DNA of 64,000 nt from Paenibacillus sp. RC67 (lineage in GTDB: Bacteria > Bacillota > Bacilli > Paenibacillales > NBRC-103111): contig NZ_CP125098.1 in assembly GCF_030020805.1 (NCBI RefSeq), positions 6,595,501-6,659,500 of the forward strand. The letters run 5' to 3'. The position numbers were made by a program, and so were the translations under genes. This document shows positions 10,158 through 19,402 of this stretch, piece by piece (position 1 is the stretch's first letter; the number at the start of each line of letters is the position of its first letter). The notes under the pieces were generated by a model, which was given only the letters and a program-made list of their open reading frames with translations, searched no databases and had not been told where the DNA came from.

Positions 10158-10201
10158 AGGCAGCCCGCTGCTCTTAGGCAGGATATAGGGCTGTCTTTTT
10201 G
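10158..10201 (+). terminator. possible terminator downstream of LLM gene
   Basis: AGGCAGCCC pairs with GGGCTGTCT (one G-T pair) across a 21-base loop, followed by TTTTTG. It lies in the 332-base gap 9881-10212, in which I found no convincing gene on either strand. Confidence 0.5.
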
Positions 10202-10212
10202 CTTTATTCTTT

Positions 10213-10977
10213 TTACCGCTCGCCAGCTCTCTGAACATCCCGAATCTTCTTCCAGGAAATCAGCCGCAACCTCTCTTGCTCGATTCTCCTTTTAATATCA
10301 GGATCTTGGAATAGCCTGTACTCCATCTCCCTTGTCTCCTGCTGCTGCGTTAATGGTTTGCTCCCGCTTTGATAAAGGGAAGGATGAAGCGTAATTTGTG
10401 TAATACCAGGGCGTAGCCGCCTGAGCGATTGGATCAGCTCTTCTTTTGCGCTCTCATAGGTCTCTCCCTCTCTTCGCAGATACGGCAGCGTGTACAAATC
10501 ATCAATAAGCTCTACGCCGCGGCTTAGCGCCGAGGTAATTCTTTGCTGTAAGAGCGCTTGTTGCCTGCTATCAAAAAAAGGCTGCCTTGCAGCATTCCGA
10601 GGGAGTAGAAACGGGAGGCGATACTTCAAGCAAAGGTCGAACACCATTTCCAGAAAATCACGTCCTGTCAGCAGTCCCATAACGCTTCCGGCATGGCTAT
10701 CCAAATGAGTCGGTTCCACTCCCAGATGAAGGGCGAGCTCGATTTGGGCTTCCAGCTCAAATCGAAGTTGTTCCGTATCTGCCCTATGCTCCACCTCCTC
10801 CACCCTTGTCGGAAAGCATCCGTCTAGAGTCACCAAGCTAGGCAAGGGCTCCGCTTGATAACATGGCTTGAGCGCACACTCCTTGCTGCTCGTCAGCGTG
10901 AGGTGAATCCCGACAGGTGCAGATGCATTCCTTCTACAAAACGCGGCTGCTTCCTTAGCCGTTTCTCCCGGCATCAT
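10213..10977 (-). CDS. ChbG/YdjC-like carbohydrate deacetylase, N-terminus missing
   Basis: About 254 residues of the YdjC fold, which removes acetyl groups from chito-oligosaccharides. Visible are the metal-binding GIHLTLTS and THLDSHAGS motifs. The family normally opens with NADDFG, whose aspartates are catalytic or metal ligands; here the protein starts later, at MMPGETAKEAA. The upstream frame is open to a stop near 11098 but holds no such motif, and an intrinsic terminator lies there. I infer a 5' truncated, probably inactive gene. Confidence 0.7.
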   Translation of the reverse strand: MMPGETAKEAAAFCRRNASAPVGIHLTLTSSKECALKPCYQAEPLPSLVTLDGCFPTRVEEVEHRADTEQLRFELEAQIELALHLGVEPTHLDSHAGSVMGLLTGRDFLEMVFDLCLKYRLPFLLPRNAARQPFFDSRQQALLQQRITSALSRGVELIDDLYTLPYLRREGETYESAKEELIQSLRRLRPGITQITLHPSLYQSGSKPLTQQQETREMEYRLFQDPDIKRRIEQERLRLISWKKIRDVQRAGER

Positions 10978-11022
10978 GAGTAGCCTTTCACACCCTCTCG
11001 ATATTTTTTCTAATGAAACAGC

Positions 11023-11063
11023 AAAAAGGGACGCAAAACCACTTGAAAGTGATCTTACGTCCC
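11023..11063 (-). terminator. strong intrinsic terminator upstream of YdjC-like gene
   Basis: About 17 base pairs (GGGACGTAAGATCACTT with AAGTGGTTTTGCGTCCC, several G-T pairs) followed on the minus strand by TTTTT. It ends the tautomerase remnant unit and sits where the missing YdjC N-terminus would be. A T-box was considered; no AGGGTGG element is visible. Confidence 0.75.
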
Positions 11064-11143
11064 CTGCTCTTACGGGATATTGTGTATGTTGTTCGTATTA
11101 TACACCGGAAATAAAAAAAGTAAAGCCCCAGCGTCAAAAATCC

Positions 11144-11324
11144 TTACTTTTCCCGCTGCCTCCGAACGGTTACCGTCTCTCCGCCTATTCCCCAATTATC
11201 CGTATCCACCTCGTCAATAACGACAACCGTTGTGTTAGGATTTTTTCCCATCACATCTACGAGCAGCTGTGTAACTCCTCGAGTTAAGTGGGGAACCACA
11301 GATTACAGAAATGGTTGTAGGTAC
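11144..11324 (-). pseudogene. 4-oxalocrotonate tautomerase-like gene, decayed
   Basis: The minus strand from 11299 to 11144 encodes about 51 residues containing GVTQLLVDVMGKNP and IDEVDTDNWGIGGETVTVRR, clear 4-OT family features (hexameric tautomerases of about 65 residues with catalytic Pro1). The expected N-terminus is not in frame. A different frame just upstream gives PTTISVI from GTA at 11324, with GGGGGA before it, so the original start was probably lost by a point change plus frameshift. Confidence 0.65.
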
Positions 11325-11446
11325 TCCAGTAGAGTATCCCCCTTCCAATCGCTGTTATTTTCGTGAAATTATTAACTTATTCGCTTTACAGCGGTTATTT
11401 CCCGATAACAAAGGCGGACGCTTTCGCTTTTCCAAGATTATAAGTT

Positions 11447-11752
11447 CTATACTGTAACCGCATTCAATACGGCATCCATCAGTCCCGGAAACCGCTTCTC
11501 CAAATCATCCTTGCGAAGATCAACGATATGCTGAGTTCCTTGTATTTGAACGCGAACCACTCCTGCTTCCCGAAGGGTTCTAATATGATGAGAAGCCGTC
11601 GACTTGGCGACGGGAAGTTCAAATGAGCTGCATGGCTGAGCGCCATGTTGGGCAACTTTGCTAACCAGACTCATTCGGACTGGATCGCTTAAAGCGTAGA
11701 GGACAGAGCACAGATGGATGTCGTCAACTGCGGGATGAAATAAAATCTTCAA
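11447..11752 (-). CDS. ArsR/SmtB-family repressor
   Basis: DNA-binding protein of about 101 residues with a winged HTH: ALSDPVRMSLV, then the recognition-helix region PVAKSTASHHIRTLREAGVV. No metal-binding CXC is seen in the alpha-3 helix, so the signal is unknown. Start is TTG at 11752 with GGGGGAG six bases upstream; the longer ATG start at 11815 has no site. It is divergent from the MFS pump at 11935 and likely represses it. Confidence 0.85.
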   Translation of the reverse strand: MKILFHPAVDDIHLCSVLYALSDPVRMSLVSKVAQHGAQPCSSFELPVAKSTASHHIRTLREAGVVRVQIQGTQHIVDLRKDDLEKRFPGLMDAVLNAVTV

Positions 11753-11830
11753 TGACCGCTCCCCCTTTTTTTCAAAAAATTTACACTTTCCTTCTTGAAT
11801 TATACCACATCTCATGATATATTTCTATTG

Positions 11831-11846
11831 TTCGATAATAATCGAA
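11831..11846. promoter_or_regulatory. candidate ArsR operator
   Basis: Perfect inverted repeat TTCGAT-AATA-ATCGAA in the gap between the divergent ArsR and MFS genes, the size and place expected for an ArsR-family site. Function inferred from position and symmetry only. Confidence 0.5.
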
Positions 11847-11934
11847 ATATTGAACTGTATGCCTTTTCGCTACCCTGCTTCAATCTTCATAAAAAGGGGT
11901 GGATATATCATTTATCATTATAAGGAGGGGCCCT

Positions 11935-13317
11935 ATGAATACCGAGTCAACCATCCCTAATTCACAATCCGCTGCTGAAACGACAAGCAGCTTCAAGGAA
12001 AGCTGGATCATTCCGCTTCTCGGCTTTACCGTTATTCTCGTTGTGATGAACACAATGATGTTCAACCTGGCATTACCACAGATCACTATAGACTTCTCCT
12101 TGTCTTCTGTTGCAGCCTCATGGATTGTTACAGGCTACTCGATCGTATTCGCGATTTCATCCATTACGTACTCGCGGCTGTCTGATTTCGTACCAATTCG
12201 CAAGCTGTTCACGATCGGGCTTCTTTCTCTCGGGGGTGCATCCATCCTTGGCTTTTTCAGCCATGATTTCGTTCCCTTGCTAATCGCCCGTCTTATTCAA
12301 GCTTCAGGGGCCGCCTCCGTCCCCGCGCTGGGCATTGTAATGCTGACCCGCTACATTCCACTATCCAGACGCGGCAAATCGATGTCCATTGTGATGTCTG
12401 CAAGCTCGCTTGGTCTTGGGCTAGGTCCTGTTATCGGCGGTTCCATTACCCAGTATTTTGGGTGGAACGATTTATTTCTAGTTACTGCAGTCACGCTGCT
12501 GCTAGTTCCCGTATTCTACAAGCTGCTGCCAAAGGAACAGCCGCAAAGAGGTTCTTTTGATATACCAGGAGCCGTACTAATAGCTATAGGAACCACAGGT
12601 TCACTTCTATTTTTGACAAACCGTTCTTGGTGGATGCTAGCTGCGGGAGTGCTTGCCCTAGTCTTGTTCTGGATGCGTATCCGTCGTACGAACAATCCTT
12701 TTGTTCAGCCCTCCCTGTTCGGCAATAAATCATATATGAACCTTAACGCCATTGGAATTATGGCCTACATGAGCAGCTTCGTTACATTGTTCCTGGTTCC
12801 CCAAATCCTGGCCCATCTATATGCTTTGACTCCAGGACAGTCCGGTCTGGTATTGTTTCCGGGAGCGGTTCTGTCGATGCTCGCATCTACCTGGATCGGC
12901 AAGATGATCGATCGTTTCGGCAACAGCGTGCTGTTCCGTTATGCACCATGGCTGCTGATCTTAGCTGCTGCATTGTTCGCCTTGCTGGCGGTTCATTCGG
13001 TCTATGCCATCGTTGTGACTTACATGCTGCTCAGTATCAGCTTCTCGGCTCTGACCACAAGCGTATCCAATGAAATATCGCGGATCGTGCCCAAAGAACA
13101 TATAGGTGCAGGCATGGGACTGTTCCAGCTTCTGCAGTTTTTCAGTGGAGCTTTTAGCGTAGCCCTCACAGGAACCTCCCTCACCATGCAAAAAAGCCTG
13201 CCTCTTCCGCTTGCTTACACCAATATATTCTGGGGAATGACCGTGATCGCGGCTATCGCTATCATCTGTTCGCTGTTGTACCGGGCAGAGAAGCACGGAA
13301 CGTCGCTACAAAAGTGA
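11935..13317 (+). CDS. MFS drug efflux transporter, DHA2 (TetL-like) family
   Basis: Polytopic membrane exporter of 460 residues, probably 14 helices, proton-driven. Motif A-like YSRLSDFVPIRKLF and motif C-like GLGLGPVIGG fit the DHA2 group, and overall layout resembles Tet(K)/Tet(L). Start is ATG 11935 after GGAGGGG; an in-frame ATG at 11899 lacks a site. Divergent ArsR gene and operator suggest inducible expression. Substrate is unknown; tetracycline export is only one possibility. Confidence 0.85.
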   Translation: MNTESTIPNSQSAAETTSSFKESWIIPLLGFTVILVVMNTMMFNLALPQITIDFSLSSVAASWIVTGYSIVFAISSITYSRLSDFVPIRKLFTIGLLSLGGASILGFFSHDFVPLLIARLIQASGAASVPALGIVMLTRYIPLSRRGKSMSIVMSASSLGLGLGPVIGGSITQYFGWNDLFLVTAVTLLLVPVFYKLLPKEQPQRGSFDIPGAVLIAIGTTGSLLFLTNRSWWMLAAGVLALVLFWMRIRRTNNPFVQPSLFGNKSYMNLNAIGIMAYMSSFVTLFLVPQILAHLYALTPGQSGLVLFPGAVLSMLASTWIGKMIDRFGNSVLFRYAPWLLILAAALFALLAVHSVYAIVVTYMLLSISFSALTTSVSNEISRIVPKEHIGAGMGLFQLLQFFSGAFSVALTGTSLTMQKSLPLPLAYTNIFWGMTVIAAIAIICSLLYRAEKHGTSLQK

Positions 13318-13390
13318 CAACTTTCACCGAAGATAGCTAGTATGAGATTACGCGCATGATCAAATAAGCTGTACTAGATCTGCTCTCGCT

Positions 13391-13440
13391 AAATAAAGCA
13401 GTAGTTATCATCTAAGAGATAGCTTACTGCTTTATTTTTA
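13391..13440 (+). terminator. terminator after MFS gene
   Basis: Stem AAATAAAGCAGTA / TACTGCTTTATTT with a second short pairing (TTATC/GATAG) in the loop, then TTTTA. Strong intrinsic terminator. Confidence 0.85.
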
Positions 13441-13522
13441 TTATAATATCCATTTATGTTACTATAGAGAAGCCATCATGAAATTGAATAAAAACTGAAC
13501 TAAAGAAAGAGAGAGTGAACAT

Positions 13523-13945
13523 TTGAATATTAGAGAAGCCACTGAAAATGACTACCCCGAATTAAGAAAGTTGTATCTGGAATCGCGCCGCCAAACCTTT
13601 ATATGGGACAATATTAATGAAATGACTTTGGAAGATTTTGATAAGCATACGCAGGACGAATTCATCATCGTAGCAGAAGAAGCTGATACCATCATGGGTT
13701 TTGTATCACTGTACTTACCGGATAATTTCATACATAACCTTTTTGTTCATCCTGATTGCTCCGGTAAAGGAGTCGGTAGCCAATTACTGCAAGCGGCTGA
13801 CCAGAAAATGAATAAACCCATGCGATTAAAATGCGTATCTAAAAATCATAAGGCTTTGACATTTTATGAACGCAATGGATGGAAGAAGGCTGTTGAAGAG
13901 GGCCGACCAGGCGAAGAGAAGTACTGGGTTATGGTGTATGAATAA
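13523..13945 (+). CDS. GNAT N-acetyltransferase
   Basis: Acetyl-CoA-dependent acetyltransferase of 140 residues, substrate unknown. Acetyl-CoA loop is HPDCSGKGVGSQLL (motif A), followed by motif B ALTFYERNGWKK. Start is TTG 13523 (GAGAG upstream); no ATG fits. It sits alone between two terminators. Confidence 0.85.
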   Translation: MNIREATENDYPELRKLYLESRRQTFIWDNINEMTLEDFDKHTQDEFIIVAEEADTIMGFVSLYLPDNFIHNLFVHPDCSGKGVGSQLLQAADQKMNKPMRLKCVSKNHKALTFYERNGWKKAVEEGRPGEEKYWVMVYE

Positions 13946-13977
13946 AAAACAAGGAACCGTTCACGGCTCCTTGTTTT
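13946..13977. terminator. bidirectional terminator
   Basis: AAAACAAGGAACCG-TTCA-CGGCTCCTTGTTTT, stem with one mismatch, A and T tails on either side, between convergent GNAT and MATE genes. Confidence 0.88.
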
Positions 13978-13985
13978 GACATCTG

Positions 13986-15377
13986 CTATATATTAGCGGA
14001 TTGCTCCTTATATTCTCGCCTCACTAGCCCATGCTTCTCCCACGCCCTACTCTTCCACCTGAAGTACATGATGATCGCACGAGACCACTCATCTGAAGCG
14101 ATGGCCAGCCATATCCCCGCAAGCCCCATGTTCATCTTGAATACGAACAAATAGCCTAACGATAAACTCATTCCTACCATCGTAAACATACCGATCCATA
14201 ACGGATACTTGGCATCTCCAGCGGCTCGAAGCGAGTTGATCAGCACAATATTGATCGTGCGCCCCGTCTCCAACAAGATGCTAAGCAGCAGCACGTTCGC
14301 GCCTAAACGTATGATCTCAGGATCTATGGTGAACAAGCCCATAAGAGGTTTACGGAGCACAATAACTACCGCTACCATTAGTAGTGTGGCTGCACTCGCC
14401 CACTTTGCACTGGATAACACTCTCTTGTAAGCTTCATCCTGCCGGTTAGCGCCTACCAATCGACCCACGATAATCGATGTTCCCATTCCGATGGCAATAG
14501 CGAACAAATAAATGAACATCGAGATGTTCGATGCGTACTGCCTTGCCGCCAACGCCTCTGCCCCCAAGAAGGTCGCATAAAACAGGAAGATCGTTTGGCA
14601 GCCGTGGTACATGACCTGCTCCATGGCCGATGGAATGCCGATTTTCAATATATTGCGAATATATTCTATCGAAAGAGAGAAATAGTACTTCCATTCAATC
14701 CGCACTTCCATAACACGATACAGCAGCCACAGAAAGACAAGTACGGCCAGTGCACGGCTTCCTATCGATGAAATAGCCGCACCTTGAACGCCCATCTGAG
14801 GGAAACCGAAGTGACCAAAAATCAGCGTGTAATTGCCTGCAATATGCACAATATTCATCCCGAGCGATACAAGCATTGCGTGCTTTGTAAATCCATGAAC
14901 CCGAATGATCGCCGCCAATGAATTAATGATAGCCTGCAGGAAGATTCCGCCGCCCACGATGTGCAGGTAGTTTTGCGCGTGAACTAATATATCTCCGGTT
15001 AAGTTCAACGACTCCAGCATTTTACCGCTGAACAGTATAAACCCAAGACTGATCAGCAATCCGACTAACAAATTGAGTGTAACCGCATGAGCCGATATTT
15101 TGGCCGCTTCTATAAGCTTGCGAGAGCCGATATACTGCGCCACAACAATGGAAGCCCCGTTGCCGATAACCTCCAGAATGAGGATGGCAATACCTAAGTA
15201 CTGGTTAGCCGCACCGACGCCCGAAACGGCATTATCCGAAATCGCACTCAGCATAAACGTATCCGCGATCCCCATCAGCATAAACAGAAAAACTTCCAAA
15301 AATATCGGCCATGTGAGAAAGAACAAATTGAACTGCTCCGTGCTGCCATGTGCCTGTTTCCCTTGAATGGAATCCAT
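13986..15377 (-). CDS. MATE family efflux transporter
   Basis: Twelve-helix membrane antiporter of 463 residues. N-terminal half contains WPIFLEVFLFMLMGIADT and the loop VSGVGAANQ; the second half mirrors it with GIPSAMEQVMYHG, the usual MATE duplication. Closest in style to NorM/DinF-type exporters of cationic drugs; substrate not known. GAAGG precedes the ATG. Monocistronic by context. Confidence 0.9.
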   Translation of the reverse strand: MDSIQGKQAHGSTEQFNLFFLTWPIFLEVFLFMLMGIADTFMLSAISDNAVSGVGAANQYLGIAILILEVIGNGASIVVAQYIGSRKLIEAAKISAHAVTLNLLVGLLISLGFILFSGKMLESLNLTGDILVHAQNYLHIVGGGIFLQAIINSLAAIIRVHGFTKHAMLVSLGMNIVHIAGNYTLIFGHFGFPQMGVQGAAISSIGSRALAVLVFLWLLYRVMEVRIEWKYYFSLSIEYIRNILKIGIPSAMEQVMYHGCQTIFLFYATFLGAEALAARQYASNISMFIYLFAIAIGMGTSIIVGRLVGANRQDEAYKRVLSSAKWASAATLLMVAVVIVLRKPLMGLFTIDPEIIRLGANVLLLSILLETGRTINIVLINSLRAAGDAKYPLWIGMFTMVGMSLSLGYLFVFKMNMGLAGIWLAIASDEWSRAIIMYFRWKSRAWEKHGLVRREYKEQSANI

Positions 15378-15513
15378 GATGTCTCACCTTCTCTTTTTCG
15401 TTCCGTTCCATTAAACTCAAGGTATCGTAGCACAGTTCCAATCCTATTGCACTATCTAAATTAGCATTTTACAAAACTTTCAAATTGGGTGCGCTTACTT
15501 TATACGGGTTGTT

Positions 15514-16110
15514 TTATTCCAATCCATCAAGATGCGAAATATCGTTTAAGAAATGAATTTTTCTGCTCTTGCTTGAGCTTATTTCCACAAGATGAATCGC
15601 CGTATCCCCGTTACTAAATCCGAATTCTTTAGTGACCGGCATTTTGAAAAAGGAACGCAATAAATTATTAATAACCCCTCCATGGGCTACGATGGCAATT
15701 CTGTCATATGGAGATGAGCTCAATATTTTAGAAAAGATAACTTCTATCCGCATGCGGAACTCAATATCCGATTCCCCGTTTTCTATCCGTTCGTGAGCCA
15801 CTTGCGGTCTGGGATATTTCTTGGCCTCTTCATAAGATAGCCCGGCTAAAATTCCATTGTTGTACTCCATCAGGTCAGCCTCGTATTGAACCGGACATCC
15901 TACAGTGTTTGCTAACACCCCCGCCGTTTCGCTCGCTCTTCTTAACGTGCTGGCCCAGATGAATTCAGGAGGGAATTGCTGCTTTACCTTCTCCGCCATA
16001 AGCTTTACTTGCTTGCGGCCTAGCTCGGTTAGCGGGAAATCCGCTCTTCCCTCGTGCACCTTTAATATATCTGCTTCCGACTCCCCATGACGAATCATCA
16101 AAATTTGCAT
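15514..16110 (-). CDS. histidine phosphatase (phosphoglycerate-mutase-like) family protein
   Basis: Cytoplasmic phosphatase of 198 residues. The catalytic RHGES is at residues 7-11, LTELGRKQ and a second catalytic histidine in IVAHGGVINNLL complete the active site. Nine bases separate it from the Nudix gene upstream, so the two are co-transcribed; both act on phosphorylated small molecules. Substrate unknown. Confidence 0.88.
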   Translation of the reverse strand: MQILMIRHGESEADILKVHEGRADFPLTELGRKQVKLMAEKVKQQFPPEFIWASTLRRASETAGVLANTVGCPVQYEADLMEYNNGILAGLSYEEAKKYPRPQVAHERIENGESDIEFRMRIEVIFSKILSSSPYDRIAIVAHGGVINNLLRSFFKMPVTKEFGFSNGDTAIHLVEISSSKSRKIHFLNDISHLDGLE

Positions 16111-16119
16111 ATTAGCCTC

Positions 16120-16614
16120 CTATAGACATATTGTATTTTTTACAAAACCATTTTGAATCCAAGTCACCAAAGCATCCCGCCCAGGCGCCCCCATAATGAA
16201 ATTCAGATCGTCCTTCGGATGCGTCCGGTAATCTGTGATTTCTTTTAAAGGAATCCACGCAATACCAATTTGATGAACATCAGGCTGTGCTCCAACCTGG
16301 GCTTCCTGCTCCGTTGTCACGCTGCAAAGATACGTAAAGTCAATCTGGTGAACGTCCTGCTCATGGTCCGGAAAGCTTGAATCTCTTTTCCCAATGAATT
16401 CATTAATGAACAGCAACTGCTCAGCGTTGACATGAAGGTCCACTTCCTCCAGCACTTCCCGAATTAACGTTTGCTGGATCGCTTCTTCATGCTTCTGCCC
16501 ACCGCCGGGCAGCACAAAAAATTCACCCTGTAATCCGGTCCTCCGTAATACGAGTAGCGATTGATTTTTAATGATGATAGCTCGTGCTGCGGTTCTAATT
16601 TGTTTAGCTGCCAT
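16120..16614 (-). CDS. Nudix hydrolase
   Basis: Pyrophosphohydrolase of 164 residues. The Nudix box is present: G-x5-E-x7-REVLEEVDL near residues 38-60, with the EE pair that binds metal. First gene of a two-gene unit with the histidine phosphatase. Substrate (nucleotide sugar, dNTP or similar) cannot be told. Confidence 0.88.
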   Translation of the reverse strand: MAAKQIRTAARAIIIKNQSLLVLRRTGLQGEFFVLPGGGQKHEEAIQQTLIREVLEEVDLHVNAEQLLFINEFIGKRDSSFPDHEQDVHQIDFTYLCSVTTEQEAQVGAQPDVHQIGIAWIPLKEITDYRTHPKDDLNFIMGAPGRDALVTWIQNGFVKNTICL

Positions 16615-16802
16615 CGGTCCACCTCTCTCTATTACTGATTTTGCCGGCCGGCTTAAATAACAATAATCGGTTTTACAGGAAAAATATAGACTTATATTTT
16701 CAAATCGGTTATACTACTATTATAGGAGCTCGAGATAGCACCCCTTGCTTAAAATCTGTCAAAAACTGGTTTTTATTGTTTAATAGTCTATTTAGATGAG
16801 AT

Positions 16803-16826
16803 AAACCACCGGCAGCGGTGGTTTTT
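16803..16826 (+). terminator. orphan hairpin with T-run
   Basis: AAACCACCG-GCAG-CGGTGGTTT followed by TTGTTG on the plus strand. No plus-strand gene precedes it within 280 bases; a small RNA starting around 16720-16740 is possible but no good promoter was seen. The rest of 16615-16901 holds only this hairpin and the next one. Confidence 0.5.
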
Positions 16827-16854
16827 GTTGTTCTCAGGGACCTCTTCAGAACGG

Positions 16855-16893
16855 AAAAAAAGCTTGATTCAGAAAACTGAATCAAGCTTTTTA
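16855..16893 (-). terminator. terminator of solute-binding protein gene
   Basis: Perfect 12-bp stem AGCTTGATTCAG / CTGAATCAAGCT with a 4-base loop and A/T tails extending pairing; T-run on the minus strand. Confidence 0.9.
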
Positions 16894-16901
16894 TCTTATT
16901 C

Positions 16902-18461
16902 TTATTGGTTGTTGAAGATAGCGATTCCGTCTTTGTTGTTGTATCTTTCTGTAGCTTCTTTGACGATTTCGTTACCGCCTTTAGCTTTGTACTCTTCGAT
17001 AACTTTCGGCCAATCGGAGATCGGCTCTTTGCCATAAATCATTTTGACCATGTGGTCGATGATCAATTTAGGGCCTGTATCACCAAGCGGTGTCAAATCC
17101 GGATATTTGGAGAATGCTTTCAGATCCGGGTTGAAGCCAATACCTGGCAAGCCTTCTTTAGACAATACTTTATCGAATGCTGTCAAGATGTCTTGACCGT
17201 CTTGGCTAACGCTTAATTGAAGCTTGTTATAAGTAGAGTCAGAAGCCAATCTCAATGTAGTACGGAAAGATTCTTCTTGAGTCTCCTCTTTGTTCGTCGG
17301 AACTTTATAGTTGATTTTTCCGTTCTCAACCGTATAGTTTTCTCCTTCAACACCTAAGCTGAAGAACTTGTCCGCTTCTTCCGTTGCCATCCATTCAACA
17401 AACTTCATGATACCGATAGCTTTTTCTTTGTCTACATTTTTGTTGATGTAGTACGCACTAACCATTGGGGAATACAAGAAGTACCCGCCTTTGCCTTCAG
17501 GTCCTTTAGGAGAAGGAATAACGTCTACTTTCGAATTAGGATCAACCGCTTTCAGATTCGTTCTGAAATCTTTCAAGCCCGTTCCAACGTTAGCTGACCA
17601 GATACCCGATTTACCGGCATTGATGTTTTTGCTGTAATCTGTGGAGGAGATAGTAGCAAAATCTTTTGGCATCAAGCCTTCATCGTACATCGTTTTATAG
17701 GTTTGCAGAGCTTTCTGCATATTTTCTACGTCAAAGAATTTCGGTACGATTTGATCGCCTTGCTTTTCGAATTGATCCTTGTACGGAAGCACGTCAAATG
17801 CGCCCAAAATCACGTCGGCATATTTGAAGTTTTCACGCATTTGGTAAGGATTCTCTACGCCCAGCTTTTTAAATGCACGCAGTACATTCAAAAATTCATC
17901 GACATTAGTTGGTACCGGCAATCCTGTCTTTTCCAAAAGATCTGTACGAATGTACGTACCGCGACGGGACGGATTCGTCAAATAACTTGGAATTGCATAA
18001 ATTTTGCCTTTGTACGATACCGAATCCCATGCTGCTTTAGGTACCTTTTTGTAAACGGTCGGTGCATATTCCTTCAAAAGATCGTCCAATGGCATAAATA
18101 CGCCGGCTTCTACAGAACCCGCCATATCTTTACCTGTCGGCATATCCAAGCTTCCAAGCACGTCCGGAAGATCGTTGCCGGCAAACATCATGCTCATTTT
18201 TTCACGTTGAATCAGACGTACGTCCAACTCTGTGTTAGTCAGCTTGTTCAATCTTTGAATCCATTTGTCTTTGTTCAAGTCAGGGGAACGCTGAGCGTAA
18301 CCGTCACCTGAAGTGATTGGATAAGCGATAGAAAATTTTAGTGGACCCTTATCCCCTGTTTTTCCAGCTGGAGCGTTTGCTTCCTCGCCTTTGGTAGAAC
18401 AACCAGCTATGGAACCGGCTGCAAGCGCTGTTACCATTACGATACTTACTGCTTTTTTCAT
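16902..18461 (-). CDS. extracellular solute-binding lipoprotein (family 1, LplA-like)
   Basis: Cell-surface lipoprotein of 519 residues. Signal peptide ends in the lipobox SIAGC (Cys20). The body has the family-1 binding-protein layout with PSYLTNPSRRGTYIRTDLLEKTG-type hinge text; such proteins in Paenibacillus bind oligosaccharides for ABC import. No permease or ATPase is nearby, so it either works with distant components or is a sensor. A cre-like site lies about 235 bases upstream. Confidence 0.87.
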   Translation of the reverse strand: MKKAVSIVMVTALAAGSIAGCSTKGEEANAPAGKTGDKGPLKFSIAYPITSGDGYAQRSPDLNKDKWIQRLNKLTNTELDVRLIQREKMSMMFAGNDLPDVLGSLDMPTGKDMAGSVEAGVFMPLDDLLKEYAPTVYKKVPKAAWDSVSYKGKIYAIPSYLTNPSRRGTYIRTDLLEKTGLPVPTNVDEFLNVLRAFKKLGVENPYQMRENFKYADVILGAFDVLPYKDQFEKQGDQIVPKFFDVENMQKALQTYKTMYDEGLMPKDFATISSTDYSKNINAGKSGIWSANVGTGLKDFRTNLKAVDPNSKVDVIPSPKGPEGKGGYFLYSPMVSAYYINKNVDKEKAIGIMKFVEWMATEEADKFFSLGVEGENYTVENGKINYKVPTNKEETQEESFRTTLRLASDSTYNKLQLSVSQDGQDILTAFDKVLSKEGLPGIGFNPDLKAFSKYPDLTPLGDTGPKLIIDHMVKMIYGKEPISDWPKVIEEYKAKGGNEIVKEATERYNNKDGIAIFNNQ

Positions 18462-18695
18462 AGTAATCCTTCTCTCCTATTGTGTGTCTCTATTTTTTGT
18501 TCATCCTATCTTAACCTATTTTCGACTCCCACCAAAACGGTCTTAATTATGGGACGTTGTGTTTTTTTACGATTCGTCTTATTAACGCGCTGCTCCCTTC
18601 CTTCAGAAATCAGCGTCATTACAACAAAAAAAAGCCCAACCAAAGGGACGGCAGTTGTAAAAATTTATGTTTTTATAAGTTGTACAGAGAGAAGG

Positions 18696-18710
18696 TTGAA
18701 AGCGCTATCC
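18696..18710. promoter_or_regulatory. candidate cre (CcpA) site
   Basis: TTGAAAGCGCTATCC fits the catabolite-responsive element consensus except the last base. It lies in the 343-base gap 18462-18804 upstream of the solute-binding protein gene. No gene seen in that gap. Confidence 0.5.
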
Positions 18711-18804
18711 ACCCTTTATTTATCTTATTTTCCACTGTATGAAACTCATACATAAGACCAGCAGGTTCATATCCTGTTCCCTCTGATGCTCATCGGCACC
18801 TAGC

Positions 18805-19242
18805 TTATCCTACATTTCCATGGAAAGAGTATCTGGCATTCTTATCCTCGCGGCTTATTTCGAGTTTGACAGGGAGGCTTGAAAACACCTCATTCGCTGT
18901 CTTTGCAGACACCCATTTGACTTCCATAATTTCCTCATCGGGGTCAGTTGTCCCTAGTTCTCCACCAATGATAACCGCTTCAAAAATGAACAATAAAACA
19001 TGGTGTCCTGCTCCCGTGAAAAAAACCTCTCTAACCGAGTGCAGTCCCGTTACTTGGATATCCAACCCCGATTCCTCTCTCGTTTCCCTCACTGCGGCCT
19101 GGTTCAAGGTTTCGCCCGGTTCAACAGCCCCTCCCGGCAAGCTCCAATAATCTCCGTTGCCATTTTTATTTTTCACCATGACTACATTTTGGCCTGCTTC
19201 ATCCCATATCAACGCGCTGGCTACGTCCACTCTTTTAAACAT
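18805..19242 (-). CDS. Nudix hydrolase
   Basis: About 145 residues with a full Nudix box: GGAVEPGETLNQAAVRETRE then ESGLDI. Start is ATG 19242 with AGGAGGTG upstream; the frame continues to 19350 but without a site. Unrelated in detail to the Nudix protein at 16120. Substrate unknown. Confidence 0.87.
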   Translation of the reverse strand: MFKRVDVASALIWDEAGQNVVMVKNKNGNGDYWSLPGGAVEPGETLNQAAVRETREESGLDIQVTGLHSVREVFFTGAGHHVLLFIFEAVIIGGELGTTDPDEEIMEVKWVSAKTANEVFSSLPVKLEISREDKNARYSFHGNVG

Positions 19243-19402
19243 GGATAAGAACACCTCCTGATTTAGTAGTAAGAATATCGTTCTCCGATCCTCTCTTACT
19301 TTCGCAAACACCTTTATTTTAATAAGTGCTATAATCCTATTGTTACTCATAAGTAAATATATTACAATTATTCATAAATCAACCAATAGGAGGAATGCAC
19401 TT

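Noticed and set aside
11000..11100. T-box riboswitch upstream of the YdjC-like gene
   Set aside because: The terminator is present but the conserved AGGGTGG element and specifier-stem features are not visible.
16700..16830. Possible small RNA ending at the hairpin 16803-16826
   Set aside because: No good -35/-10 pair was found upstream, so only the hairpin is reported.
17703..18311. 202-codon plus-strand open frame
   Set aside because: Shadow of the solute-binding lipoprotein gene on the other strand; sequence is rich in Cys, His and Phe as in antisense frames.
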